Source: Pseudopedobacter sp038237895 (GTDB lineage Bacteria; Bacteroidota; Bacteroidia; Sphingobacteriales; Sphingobacteriaceae). Taken from it: a DNA stretch of 64,000 nt. Positions 8,190 through 16,250 of this stretch are shown piece after piece. Location of the stretch: NCBI GenBank assembly GCA_038237895.1, contig JBBRYE010000002.1:1-64000 (forward strand). The letters are read 5' to 3'. The first letter of the stretch is position 1, and every line of letters starts with the position of its first letter. The notes below the pieces were generated by a model. The model did not search any database. It was not told where the DNA came from and was given only the letters and a program-made list of their open reading frames with translations. A program made the position numbers and the translations under genes.

Positions 8190-8993
8190 ATGGGACAAAA
8201 AGCTAATCCAATAGGACTAAGGTTAGGGATCATCAGAGGATGGGATTCTAACTGGTATGGCGGTAACAAATACGCTGATAAATTAGTTGAGGATGAAAAA
8301 ATTCGTAAATACCTATCTGCTCGTATAGCAAAAGGTGGGGTTTCTAAAGTTGTTATAGAAAGAACTTTAAAACGCATAACAGTAACCATTCATACTGCTC
8401 GTCCGGGTATTGTGATAGGTAAGGGAGGTTCAGAAGTTGATAAGATCAAGGAAGAGTTAAAGAAACTAACTAAGAAAGATGTTCAGATCAATATTTTTGA
8501 GATAAAACGTCCTGAGCTTGATGCACAATTAGTTGCTGATGGTGTTGCTAAACAATTAGAGGCAAGGATTTCTTTCAGAAGAGCAATGAAAACTTCTATC
8601 GCTGCAACCATGAGAATGGGAGCAGAAGGTATCAAGATTATGTGTTCTGGAAGATTAGGTGGAGCAGAGATGGCTCGTAGTGAGCAATACAAAGATGGAA
8701 GAACTCCATTACATACTTTAAGAGCTGATATAGACTATGCTTTAGGCGAGGCTTTAACTACTTATGGTAAAATAGGGATTAAAGTTTGGATTTGTAAAGG
8801 CGAGGTTTATGGCAAGAGGGATCTTTCTCCTAATATAGGTGCAAACACTGGTAAAGGTGATAAACCGGGCGGTGGAAATTTCGCTCCTCGTGGCGATCGT
8901 AATGATCGTGGTGGAGATAGAAAACCAGGAAACCGTAATGGTGGAAACAACAGAGGTGGAAGTGGTGCAGGTGCCCCAAGAGGAAAAAGATAA
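8190..8993 (+). CDS. rpsC: 30S ribosomal protein S3 with Gly/Arg-rich tail
   Basis: mRNA entry-channel protein with helicase-like function. MGQKANPIGLRLGI is the canonical start; the KH domain carries GIVIGKGG (around residues 72-79), and the S3_C domain includes ARTEQ-like ARSEQYKDGRTPLHTLRADIDY. At 267 residues it is longer than the E. coli protein (233). The excess is a tail from about residue 220 made of GGG, RGD, DRGG and GGNNRGG repeats, ending APRGKR, probably disordered and RNA-binding. A 38-bp gap separates it from rplP. Confidence 0.97.
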   Translation: MGQKANPIGLRLGIIRGWDSNWYGGNKYADKLVEDEKIRKYLSARIAKGGVSKVVIERTLKRITVTIHTARPGIVIGKGGSEVDKIKEELKKLTKKDVQINIFEIKRPELDAQLVADGVAKQLEARISFRRAMKTSIAATMRMGAEGIKIMCSGRLGGAEMARSEQYKDGRTPLHTLRADIDYALGEALTTYGKIGIKVWICKGEVYGKRDLSPNIGANTGKGDKPGGGNFAPRGDRNDRGGDRKPGNRNGGNNRGGSGAGAPRGKR

Positions 8994-9031
8994 TTTTAAA
9001 AACTATCGTTTAACGATTTAAAGATTAAGTA

Positions 9032-9454
9032 ATGTTACAGCCAAAAAGAACGAAGTTCAGAAAGATGCAAAAAGGCAGGATGAAAGGTTTAGCCTCTCGT
9101 GGTGCTGAGTTGTCCTTCGGTTCATTCGGAATAAAATCATTAGAAGAAAGCTGGATAACCAGCCGCCAGATAGAAGCTGCTCGTATTGCCGTAACTCGTT
9201 TCATGAAACGTGAGGGTCAAGTATGGATCCGTATATTTCCTGATAAACCAGTTACCAAAAAACCAGCTGAAGTACGTATGGGTAAGGGTAAGGGAGCTCC
9301 AGAATATTGGGTTGCCGTTGTTAGACCAGGAAGAATTATCTTCGAAGCAGAAGGTGTGCCTTATGAGGTAGCGAAAGAAGCAATGCGTTTAGCTGCTCAA
9401 AAATTACCAGTTCAAACAAAATTTGTAGTACGTAGAGATTACGTAGAAGCATAA
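9032..9454 (+). CDS. rplP: 50S ribosomal protein L16
   Basis: Positions tRNA acceptor ends in the A and P sites. MLQPKRTKFRKMQKGRMKG, TSRQIEAARIAVTRFMKREG and the C-terminal AAQKLPVQTKFVVRR are diagnostic. The conserved Arg region KPAEVRMGKGKGAPEYWVAVV is intact. Length 140 is normal. It follows rpsC by 38 bp and precedes rpmC by 11 bp. Confidence 0.97.
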   Translation: MLQPKRTKFRKMQKGRMKGLASRGAELSFGSFGIKSLEESWITSRQIEAARIAVTRFMKREGQVWIRIFPDKPVTKKPAEVRMGKGKGAPEYWVAVVRPGRIIFEAEGVPYEVAKEAMRLAAQKLPVQTKFVVRRDYVEA

Positions 9455-9465
9455 TAATAACAACG

Positions 9466-9678
9466 ATGAAATACTCAGAAATAAAAGAACTGTCTAACGA
9501 AGAAATCGTTACCAGAATTCAAGAGGAGAAAGCAACTTTAACAAAATTAAAGTTTGCCCACGCAGTTTCTGCTATAGAAAACCCTACAAGAATTAACAAG
9601 GCGAGGAAAGTAGTATCCCGCTTAAATACTGAATTAACTCAGCGTACAGCTAAGGCAGCCTCTGAAAGTAATTCATAA
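9466..9678 (+). CDS. rpmC: 50S ribosomal protein L29
   Basis: Small helical protein near the tunnel exit. MKYSEIKELSNEEIVTRIQEEKATL and the following LKFAHAVSAIENPTRINKARKVVSRLNTEL fit the two-helix family pattern (L-F--A-G-L-NP--I---R--IAR). Length 70 is normal, with a short Ser/Ala tail. It sits between rplP and rpsQ as in most bacteria. Confidence 0.95.
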   Translation: MKYSEIKELSNEEIVTRIQEEKATLTKLKFAHAVSAIENPTRINKARKVVSRLNTELTQRTAKAASESNS

Positions 9679-9692
9679 TTTTTACAGTTGAA

Positions 9693-9947
9693 ATGGAAAG
9701 AAAATTAAGAAAAACAAGAACTGGGTTAGTGACTAGCAATAAGATGGACAAATCTATTGTTGTAGCGATTGAGAGGAAGGTAAAACACCCAATTTATGGT
9801 AAGTTTGTGAAAACAACAACCAAATTTATGGCTCATGACGAGAAAAATGATTGCGGTATCGGTGATACCGTTCTGATCATGGAGACACGTCCGCTGAGTA
9901 AGAACAAAAACTGGAGATTAGTTGAAATTTTAGAAAGGGCTAAGTAA
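9693..9947 (+). CDS. rpsQ: 30S ribosomal protein S17
   Basis: Primary 16S rRNA-binding protein with an OB fold. RKTRTGLVTSNKMDKSIVVAIERKVKHPIYGKFV is the family hallmark, followed by the HDEKNDCGIGDTVLIMETRPLSKNKNWRLVEIL block. Length 84 is normal. One base separates the stop from the rplN ATG. Confidence 0.97.
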   Translation: MERKLRKTRTGLVTSNKMDKSIVVAIERKVKHPIYGKFVKTTTKFMAHDEKNDCGIGDTVLIMETRPLSKNKNWRLVEILERAK

Positions 9948-9948
9948 A

Positions 9949-10317
9949 ATGGTACAACAGGAATCAAGATTGAATGTTGCCGACAATTCTGGTGCTAAAC
10001 AAGTTTTAGTAATTAGAGTGTTAGGCGGTACCGGTAAAAGATATGCATCTATTGGAGACAAAGTGGTTGTAACTGTAAAAAGTGCAATGCCATCTGGAAA
10101 CATCAAAAAAGGTACTGTATCTAAGGCCGTAGTTGTAAGAACTAAAAAGGAAATCAGAAGAAAAGACGGTTCATATATTCGTTTTGATGATAATGCAGCA
10201 GTTTTGTTAAATGCACAAGACGAACCAAGAGGAACCCGTATATTCGGCCCTGTTGCAAGAGAGCTGCGTGAGAAACAATTCATGAAAATTGTATCATTAG
10301 CACCGGAGGTATTGTAA
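9949..10317 (+). CDS. rplN: 50S ribosomal protein L14
   Basis: Interface protein that contributes to intersubunit bridges. MVQQESRLNVADNSGAKQVLVIRVLGG, followed by KAVVVRTKKEIRRKDGSYIRFDDNAAVLLN and the terminal GTRIFGPVARELR, are the family signatures. Length 122 is exactly usual. Its last codons contain GGAGGT (10305-10310), a Shine-Dalgarno 8 nt before the rplX ATG. Confidence 0.98.
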   Translation: MVQQESRLNVADNSGAKQVLVIRVLGGTGKRYASIGDKVVVTVKSAMPSGNIKKGTVSKAVVVRTKKEIRRKDGSYIRFDDNAAVLLNAQDEPRGTRIFGPVARELREKQFMKIVSLAPEVL

Positions 10318-10318
10318 T

Positions 10319-10654
10319 ATGGAGAAGAATAAAAAAATTAAATTAAATATCCGTAAAGGAGATTTAGTTAAAGTAATTGCCGGAGATTCAAAAGGACAGC
10401 AAGGTAAAGTAGTTGAGGTGATTACCAAAACTAGCAGAGTGATTGTAGAAGGAGCCAATATGGTATCTAAACACACAAAGCCAAATGCTGCTAATCCTAA
10501 TGGTGGTATAAATAAAATGGAAGCTCCAATTCATATTTCTAATGTAATGATAGTTGATCCTAAAACAGGAGCACCAACCAGAATCGGAAGAAAAAGAAAT
10601 GAAGAAGGGAAAGTAATTAGAATAGCTAAAAAATCTGGGGAGGAAATTAAGTAA
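10319..10654 (+). CDS. rplX: 50S ribosomal protein L24
   Basis: Assembly-initiator protein with a KOW motif: LNIRKGDLVKVIAGDSKGQQGKVVEV (residues about 8-33). The conserved GANMVSKHTKPN and GGINKMEAPIHISNVMIVDP follow. Length 111 is normal. The start has a good Shine-Dalgarno (GGAGGT, 10305-10310) inside rplN, and the stop overlaps the rplE start by one base. Confidence 0.97.
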   Translation: MEKNKKIKLNIRKGDLVKVIAGDSKGQQGKVVEVITKTSRVIVEGANMVSKHTKPNAANPNGGINKMEAPIHISNVMIVDPKTGAPTRIGRKRNEEGKVIRIAKKSGEEIK

Positions 10655-11223
10655 TGGCTTACGCACCAAGATTAAAAAATAAATATAAAGAGGAAGTTGT
10701 TAGCGCTTTAAAGGAGAAATTCCAATACAAAAGCATTATGCAAGTACCTAAGTTGCAAAAAATTGCGATCAACCAAGGTGTTGGCGCAGGTGTAACTGAC
10801 AAAAAGATTGTAGAATCGGCAATTACCGAGTTAACAACTATTACAGGACAACAAGCAGTTTCTGCAAAGTCTAAAAAAGATATATCAAACTTTAAACTAC
10901 GTAAAGGAATGCCAGTAGGTGTTCGTGTAACTTTACGTGACAATCAAATGTTTGAATTTCTAGATCGTTTGATTTCTGTTGCTTTGCCTCGTATTCGTGA
11001 TTTTAAAGGTATTAATGATAAAGGATTTGATGGTAAGGGAAATTATACTTTAGGTGTTTCTGAGCAAATCATTTTCCCAGAAATTAACATCGATAAAATC
11101 AATAAAATACAAGGTATGGATATTACTTTTGTAACCTCCGCTAATACAGATGTTGAAGCATTAGAGTTATTAAAAGCATTTGGTTTACCATTCAAAAATC
11201 ATAATATAGTTCACAATGGCTAA
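10654..11223 (+). CDS. rplE: 50S ribosomal protein L5
   Basis: Binds 5S rRNA in the central protuberance and contacts P-site tRNA. PRLKNKYKEEVVSALKEKF, VPKLQKIAINQGVGAG and GLPFKNHN-type C-terminus are typical, with the conserved GMPVGVRVTLR loop around residues 88-98. Length 189 is normal. The 3' end overlaps the rpsN start by 8 bp, which implies tight translational coupling. Confidence 0.97.
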   Translation: MAYAPRLKNKYKEEVVSALKEKFQYKSIMQVPKLQKIAINQGVGAGVTDKKIVESAITELTTITGQQAVSAKSKKDISNFKLRKGMPVGVRVTLRDNQMFEFLDRLISVALPRIRDFKGINDKGFDGKGNYTLGVSEQIIFPEINIDKINKIQGMDITFVTSANTDVEALELLKAFGLPFKNHNIVHNG

Positions 11224-11485
11224 AGAAGGAATTAAAGCTCGCGAATTAAAGCGTGAGAAAATGGTGGCAAAGTACGCCGAAAAAAGACAAGCATTAAAAG
11301 CTGCTGGAGATTTTGAAGGTTTAGATAAATTACCGAAAAACTCTTCTCCTGTTCGTTTACATAACAGATGTAAATTAACTGGTCGTCCAAGAGGTTACAT
11401 GCGCCAATTTGGTATTTCAAGGGTAACTTTTCGTGAAATGGCTTTAGCTGGTAAAATTCCGGGAATTACTAAAGCTAGTTGGTAA
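11216..11485 (+). CDS. rpsN: 30S ribosomal protein S14 (zinc-free form)
   Basis: Small-subunit head protein. The 89-residue length and C-terminal half NRCKLTGRPRGYMRQFGISRVTFREMALAGKIPGITKASW identify the long, zinc-independent (C-minus) class: only one Cys is present, so the CxxC-x12-CxxC ribbon of the short class is absent. It overlaps rplE by 8 bp. After it comes the largest gap within this part of the locus (132 bp), holding a hairpin that precedes rpsH. Confidence 0.97.
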   Translation: MAKEGIKARELKREKMVAKYAEKRQALKAAGDFEGLDKLPKNSSPVRLHNRCKLTGRPRGYMRQFGISRVTFREMALAGKIPGITKASW

Positions 11486-11561
11486 AATTAAATAAGTCTT
11501 AGTATCTAGTATTAAGATTAATAATTTTATTAATTACTTAGTCCATAATAAGAATTTAACA

Positions 11562-11604
11562 GATGGAAGGTCGTTCTGAAAACATCAGAAAGGAAACCAC
11601 CATC
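11562..11604 (+). promoter_or_regulatory. Three-helix RNA hairpin upstream of rpsH (possible S8 site)
   Basis: In the 132-bp rpsN-rpsH gap, helices GATGG/CCATC (11562-11566 with 11600-11604), GGT/ACC (11569-11571 with 11596-11598) and TTCTG/CAGAA (11574-11578 with 11586-11590) stack with short internal loops. It ends 13 bp before the rpsH ATG. S8 is known in E. coli to repress the spc operon by binding an mRNA mimic of its rRNA site. By analogy this is a candidate; the helices are seen, the regulator is inferred. Confidence 0.4.
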
Positions 11605-11617
11605 ATAAAACAATAAA

Positions 11618-12016
11618 ATGTACACAGATCCAATCGCAGATTATCTTACAAGAGTAAGGAATGCCATTAAGGCCAACCACAGGGTTGTTGAAATTCCTGC
11701 ATCAAACCTCAAAAAAGAAATTACAAAAGTACTTTTTGAAAAAGGTTATATCACAAACTATAAGTTTGAGGATAATGATGTTCAAGGCACTATTAAAGTT
11801 GCTTTAAAGTATCACCCAATAACTAAAATCCCTGCAATACGCAATATTGATAGGGCTAGCAAGCCTGGTTTGAGAAAATATGCAGGTATGGGCAATATGC
11901 CTAGGGTATTAAATGGTTTAGGCATCGCCATCATGTCAACTTCTAAAGGTGTAATGACCGATAAAGAAGCTAAACAACTGAATGTGGGTGGTGAAGTTTT
12001 ATGTTACGTTTATTAA
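11618..12016 (+). CDS. rpsH: 30S ribosomal protein S8
   Basis: Primary binder of the 16S central domain and a known translational repressor of the spc operon in E. coli. MYTDPIADYLTRVRNAIKANH, the central KPGLRKYAGMGNMPRVLNGLGIAIMSTSKGVMTDKEA and the terminal GGEVLCYVY are diagnostic. Length 132 is normal. It starts after a 132-bp gap with a structured leader, unlike its tightly packed neighbours, which suggests a regulatory checkpoint here. Confidence 0.98.
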   Translation: MYTDPIADYLTRVRNAIKANHRVVEIPASNLKKEITKVLFEKGYITNYKFEDNDVQGTIKVALKYHPITKIPAIRNIDRASKPGLRKYAGMGNMPRVLNGLGIAIMSTSKGVMTDKEAKQLNVGGEVLCYVY

Positions 12017-12031
12017 TAGGAGGAGAGAGCA

Positions 12032-12589
12032 ATGTCAAGAATAGGTAAAGCGCCCATATTAATCCCTAACGGTGTTACATTAACAGTTTCGGCTAATAAT
12101 GAAGTAACTGTTAAAGGTCCAAAAGGAGAATTAAGTCAGAAAGTAGATTCTGATATTTCGATAGCACAAGAAGACGGAAATATTATTGTTTCTCGCCCTA
12201 CTGAGCAAAAAAGACACAAAGCCTTACATGGTTTGTATCGTTCATTAATCAATAATATGGTTGTTGGGGTTACAGAAGGTTATAAATTAGAACAAGAACT
12301 TGTTGGTGTTGGTTATAGAGCTACAAATCAAGGTAATACCTTAGATTTAGTTTTAGGATACTCCCACCATATCGTTTTCTCGCTTCCTCCAGAAATTAAG
12401 GTGGCAACTACAGCAGAAAAAGGAAAAAACCCAACTATCATCTTAGAATCAATTGATAAGCAATTATTGGGACAAGTAGCGGCAAAGATTCGCTCTTTAA
12501 GAGCGCCAGAACCTTACAAAGGTAAAGGTATCAAGTTTGTAGGAGAGCAGTTGAGAAGAAAAGCAGGTAAGTCAGCATCTAAAAAATAA
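12032..12589 (+). CDS. rplF: 50S ribosomal protein L6
   Basis: Binds helix 97 and the sarcin-ricin loop region. MSRIGKAPILIPNGVTLTVSANNEVTVKGPKGELS begins the first L6 repeat; the second ends with the signature PEPYKGKGIKF-like sequence APEPYKGKGIKFVGE (around residues 157-171). Length 185 is normal, with a basic tail. Its start is preceded by a full AGGAGG (12018-12023) 8 nt upstream, one of the strongest ribosome-binding sites in the window. Confidence 0.97.
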   Translation: MSRIGKAPILIPNGVTLTVSANNEVTVKGPKGELSQKVDSDISIAQEDGNIIVSRPTEQKRHKALHGLYRSLINNMVVGVTEGYKLEQELVGVGYRATNQGNTLDLVLGYSHHIVFSLPPEIKVATTAEKGKNPTIILESIDKQLLGQVAAKIRSLRAPEPYKGKGIKFVGEQLRRKAGKSASKK

Positions 12590-12594
12590 CGATC

Positions 12595-12951
12595 ATGGCA
12601 GGAAAAATTAAATTGTCCCGTAGGGAAAGAATAAAAAAAGGAATCAGAAAAAGAATTACTGGTTCTAATGAGCGTCCACGTTTATCTGTTTTCAGAAGTA
12701 ACAAAGGAATTTATGCTCAAATCATTAACGATGTAGATGGCAAAACTTTAGTTGCAGCTTCTTCTTCAGAAAAGGATTTTAGCACAACAGGAACAAAAAT
12801 TGATCAATCTAAAGAGGTTGGAAAAAAAGTTGCTGAAAAAGCTATCGCAGCTGGAATTAAAGAAGTTGTTTTTGATAGAAATGGTTATTTATACCACGGT
12901 CGTGTTAAGTCTTTAGCAGAAGGTGCTCGTGAAGGTGGTTTAATCTTTTAA
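12595..12951 (+). CDS. rplR: 50S ribosomal protein L18
   Basis: Binds 5S rRNA with L5. The basic N-terminus LSRRERIKKGIRKRITGSNERPRLSVFRSNKGIYAQII and the C-terminal VVFDRNGYLYHGRVKSLAEGAREGGLIF match the family closely. Length 118 is normal. It lies 5 bp after rplF and 12 bp before rpsE, within one transcript. Confidence 0.97.
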   Translation: MAGKIKLSRRERIKKGIRKRITGSNERPRLSVFRSNKGIYAQIINDVDGKTLVAASSSEKDFSTTGTKIDQSKEVGKKVAEKAIAAGIKEVVFDRNGYLYHGRVKSLAEGAREGGLIF

Positions 12952-12963
12952 TTAAAATAGAAA

Positions 12964-13482
12964 ATGTCAACTATAAATATAAAAAGAGTAAAAGCAAACG
13001 AAATTGAATTAAAAGATCGTTTGGTAAGTATACAACGTGTTGCAAAAGTAACTAAAGGTGGACGTACCTTCAGTTTTTCAGCTATCGTAGTTGTTGGAGA
13101 TGAAAATGGTGTTGTAGGATTTGGATTAGGAAAAGCTAAAGAAGTAACAGAAGCAATTTCTAAAGGTATTGATGATGCAAAAAAGAACTTAGTTAAAGTT
13201 CCAATTATTAATAATACTATTCCTCACGAGCAGATTGGTAAGTTTTCAGGAGGTTTTGTTTTCTTAAAACCTGCGGCAAACGGTACTGGAGTTATAGCTG
13301 GTGGAGCGATGAGAGCTGTTCTAGAGTCTGCTGGTATCCATAATGTATTAGCAAAATCTAAGGGATCATCAAATCCACATAACGTAGTAAAAGCTACTAT
13401 ATCTGCATTGTCTCAATTAAGGGATGCAAGAACTGTAGCACAACATAGAGGCGTTTCATTAAATAAAGTTTTTAACGGTTAA
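12964..13482 (+). CDS. rpsE: 30S ribosomal protein S5
   Basis: Fidelity protein at the mRNA entry site. The double-stranded RNA-binding-like N-terminal domain shows LKDRLVSIQRVAKVTKGGRTFSFSAIVVVGDENGVVGFGLGKAKEV (residues about 16-62), and the C-terminal domain shows GGAMRAVLESAGIHNVLAKSKGSSNPHNVVKAT. Length 172 is normal. Four bases separate it from rpmD. Confidence 0.98.
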   Translation: MSTINIKRVKANEIELKDRLVSIQRVAKVTKGGRTFSFSAIVVVGDENGVVGFGLGKAKEVTEAISKGIDDAKKNLVKVPIINNTIPHEQIGKFSGGFVFLKPAANGTGVIAGGAMRAVLESAGIHNVLAKSKGSSNPHNVVKATISALSQLRDARTVAQHRGVSLNKVFNG

Positions 13483-13486
13483 GATC

Positions 13487-13666
13487 ATGGCAAAAATAAA
13501 GATTACCCAAATTAAAAGCGTTATTGATAGAAGTGAGCGCCAAAAAAGAACTATGCAGGCTTTAGGTTTAAGAAAAATAAATGCTAGTGTAGAAGTAGAA
13601 GCTAATCCGGCTATTATCGGAATGGTGAAGAAAGTAACTCATTTGGTAGCCATAGAAAAAGTTTAA
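13487..13666 (+). CDS. rpmD: 50S ribosomal protein L30
   Basis: Too short for most ORF cut-offs but clear: 59 codons read MAKIKITQIKSVIDRSERQK, then RTMQALGLRKINASVEVEA and a terminal KKVTHLVAIEKV. This matches the bacterial L30 pattern (K-TQ-KS-I-R---QK-T--ALGLRK). It sits exactly where L30 is expected, 4 bp after rpsE and 5 bp before rplO. L30 is a non-essential large-subunit protein in some bacteria, and this copy is intact. Confidence 0.95.
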   Translation: MAKIKITQIKSVIDRSERQKRTMQALGLRKINASVEVEANPAIIGMVKKVTHLVAIEKV

Positions 13667-13671
13667 TTACC

Positions 13672-14118
13672 ATGAATTTAAGTAATTTAAAACCTGCAGA
13701 AGGTTCAACAAAAAATAGAAAAAGGATTGGTCGAGGTACCGGTTCTGGACGTGGTGGAACATCAACACGTGGTCATAAGGGAGCGGGTTCTCGTTCAGGT
13801 TATAAATCAAAAGTTGGTTTTGAAGGTGGTCAAATGCCTTTACAACGCCGTGTGCCTAAAGTTGGATTTAAAAATCCAAACCGAATAGAATATGTGGGTA
13901 TCAACCTAGATGTTTTACAAGGATTGGTAGAAAAATTTGATTTGAAGGCTATATCTTTTGATACTTTGAGAGAACACGGCTTAATCTCTAAAAATGATTT
14001 AATAAAAATCATGGGTAGAGGTGAAGTAAAAGTCAAGTTAGATGTTAAAGCACACGCATTTACAGCAACTGCGCAAAAGGCTATTGAAGCATTAGGGGGT
14101 TCTGTAGAAAAAATATAA
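13672..14118 (+). CDS. rplO: 50S ribosomal protein L15
   Basis: Late-assembly protein binding 23S rRNA. The N-terminus shows MNLSNLKPAEGSTKNRKRIG and a Gly/Arg-rich extension with GRGTGSGRGGTSTRGHKGAGSR, then GFEGGQMPLQRRVPKVGF, all typical. Length 148 is normal. Its stop lies 3 bp before secY, so ribosomal protein and translocon synthesis are coupled as in other bacteria. Confidence 0.97.
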   Translation: MNLSNLKPAEGSTKNRKRIGRGTGSGRGGTSTRGHKGAGSRSGYKSKVGFEGGQMPLQRRVPKVGFKNPNRIEYVGINLDVLQGLVEKFDLKAISFDTLREHGLISKNDLIKIMGRGEVKVKLDVKAHAFTATAQKAIEALGGSVEKI

Positions 14119-14121
14119 TTA

Positions 14122-15456
14122 ATGAAGAAGCTGTTCACAACTTTATCCAATATTTGGAAAATTGAGGAATTAAGAGTGCGTATTTTATACACACTTTTAA
14201 TTCTTTTGGTATATAGAATAGGATCATTCATAGTTTTACCTGGTGTAGATCATAATTCTTTATCTAACCAATCTGCGAAAGAAGGTTTACTCGGATTGTT
14301 AAACATGTTTGCTGGTGGATCATTCTCAAGAGCATCTATTTTTGCTTTAGGTGTGATGCCTTATATTTCTGCATCCATCGTTGTACAACTTTTAGGTATA
14401 GCAGTTCCGTACTTTCAAAAAATGCAAAAGGAAGGGGATAGTGGAAGGAAAAAGATTGACCAGATTACTCGGTACCTAACAATTGGCATTACAGCTTTGC
14501 AAGCAATTGGTTATGTAAAATCTCAAATTGCTCCAGAGGCTAGGTTATTTGCAGATCCATTATTTACAATTTCGTCAGTTTTTATATTAACTGCGGGTAC
14601 AATGTTTGTAATGTGGATGGGAGAAAAGATTACCGATAAGGGTATCGGTAATGGTATTTCCATATTAATTATGGTTGGTATTATTGCTCAATTACCTTAT
14701 GGTATTGGAGCAGAATTTGTAAGTAGGCAAAATGGACAGGGTGGTTTAATTGCTTTTTTTATAGAGTTTGTTGCCTTATTTGGGGTTGTAATATTTACAG
14801 TATTAGTAATACAAGGTACCAGAAAAGTTCCAGTTCAGTATGCTAAAAAAATTGTAGGAAACAAGCAATACGGAGGCGTAAGACAATATATACCATTAAA
14901 ACTGAATGCTGCAGGAGTGATGCCTATCATATTTGCGCAAGCAATTATGTTCATACCATCAACTATTGGACAATTTTTTCCAAGCGCTCAATCTTCCTGG
15001 CTAGCTTCTTTTAGTGATTACACATCATTAACTTATAACTTAACCTTTGCAATACTAATTATTCTATTTACTTTTTTTTATACAGCCATCACGATTAATC
15101 CAAATCAAATGTCTGATGATATGAAAAAGAATAATGGTTTTGTACCAGGGGTGAAACCTGGTATAACTACTGCAAATTATATCGACGCAATTATTTCTAG
15201 AATTACATTACCTGGTTCTGTATTTTTAGCAATTATAGCGATACTACCAGCATTTGCTATTATAGCAGGTGTAAATTCTCAATTTGCTCATTTCTTTGGT
15301 GGTACATCTTTATTAATTTTAGTAGCTGTTGTATTAGACACGTTGCAGCAGGTTGAAGGTCATTTATTAATGCGTCACTATGATGGGTTAATGAAAACAG
15401 GTAGAATTAAAGGACGAACACCTGCCGCCGTTGCGGGTACAGGAGCTGTTATCTAA
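14122..15456 (+). CDS. secY: Preprotein translocase subunit SecY
   Basis: Channel-forming subunit of the SecYEG translocon in the inner membrane. Ten hydrophobic segments are visible across 444 residues, starting around residue 20. Family blocks include LNMFAGGSFSRASIFALGVMPYISASI (around 54-80, the plug and TM2 region), GIGNGISILI (around 174) and the C-terminal GHLLMRHYDGLMKTGRIKGR. Length is usual. It follows rplO by 3 bp and precedes map by 8 bp. Confidence 0.97.
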   Translation: MKKLFTTLSNIWKIEELRVRILYTLLILLVYRIGSFIVLPGVDHNSLSNQSAKEGLLGLLNMFAGGSFSRASIFALGVMPYISASIVVQLLGIAVPYFQKMQKEGDSGRKKIDQITRYLTIGITALQAIGYVKSQIAPEARLFADPLFTISSVFILTAGTMFVMWMGEKITDKGIGNGISILIMVGIIAQLPYGIGAEFVSRQNGQGGLIAFFIEFVALFGVVIFTVLVIQGTRKVPVQYAKKIVGNKQYGGVRQYIPLKLNAAGVMPIIFAQAIMFIPSTIGQFFPSAQSSWLASFSDYTSLTYNLTFAILIILFTFFYTAITINPNQMSDDMKKNNGFVPGVKPGITTANYIDAIISRITLPGSVFLAIIAILPAFAIIAGVNSQFAHFFGGTSLLILVAVVLDTLQQVEGHLLMRHYDGLMKTGRIKGRTPAAVAGTGAVI

Positions 15457-15464
15457 TAACAGTA

Positions 15465-16250
15465 ATGTCCTATAAAATTATCTATAAAACACCTGAGCAA
15501 GTTGAGTTAATTAGACATAGCTCACTTCTAGTTGGTAAAAGCCATGCAGAGGTTGCCAAATTTGTTGGTCCAGGTGTTACAACAAAATCATTAGATAAGG
15601 TAGCAGAAGAATTTATTAGAGATAATGGTGGTGTTCCAGCATTTCTAAATTATAATGGGTTTCCTGCTTCTTTATGTATTAGTTTAAATGATCAAGTTGT
15701 ACATGGATTTCCTAGTAATTACCAATTAAAAGATGGTGATATTTTATCTGTTGATTGTGGAGTTGTAAAGAATGGTTATTATGGCGACTCTGCTTATACC
15801 TATGCTATTGGAGAAATTAGTGAAGAAAACAAATTATTGTTGAAAGTTACCAAAGAGTGTCTTCAGCTAGGTATAGATAAAGCAATAGTTGGCAATAGAA
15901 TAGGTGACATTGGTAATGCAATTCAAAGCCATGCTGAAAGTTTTGGTTTTGGAGTTGTGAAAGAGTTAGTAGGTCACGGAGTTGGAGTTAAACTTCATGA
16001 AAAACCAGAAGTACCTAATTACGGAAAAAGAGGTAATGGGACACGTCTGGAAGAGGGAATGGTTATAGCTATAGAGCCTATGATTAATGCTGGGAGAGCA
16101 GGAGTTAAATTTTGGGATGACGGATGGACAGTTTCTACTGTTGATAAAAAAGCATCGGCCCATTATGAGCATACAGTGGCAATTAAGAAAGGAAAAGCAG
16201 ATATTCTTTCTTCATTTGAAGAGATAGAACAAGTTTTAAATAAAAAATAG
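15465..16250 (+). CDS. map: Methionine aminopeptidase, type I
   Basis: Removes the initiator Met from nascent proteins with a dinuclear metal centre. Expected ligands are visible: Asp in SVDCGVVKNGYYGD (two Asp), His in GHGVGVKLHE, Glu in MVIAIEPMI and Glu in HYEHTVAI. A substrate His appears in VVHGFPSN. Length 261 fits type I without an N-terminal zinc extension. Adenylate kinase, which often sits between secY and map, is absent. A promoter for infA starts at its stop codon. Confidence 0.97.
   Translation: MSYKIIYKTPEQVELIRHSSLLVGKSHAEVAKFVGPGVTTKSLDKVAEEFIRDNGGVPAFLNYNGFPASLCISLNDQVVHGFPSNYQLKDGDILSVDCGVVKNGYYGDSAYTYAIGEISEENKLLLKVTKECLQLGIDKAIVGNRIGDIGNAIQSHAESFGFGVVKELVGHGVGVKLHEKPEVPNYGKRGNGTRLEEGMVIAIEPMINAGRAGVKFWDDGWTVSTVDKKASAHYEHTVAIKKGKADILSSFEEIEQVLNKK

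Noticed and set aside
8839..9021. 60-codon plus-strand ORF over the end of rpsC
   Set aside because: It reads the Gly/Arg-rich repeat region of S3 in another frame; the repetitive Val/Ile-rich protein is a by-product of that repeat.
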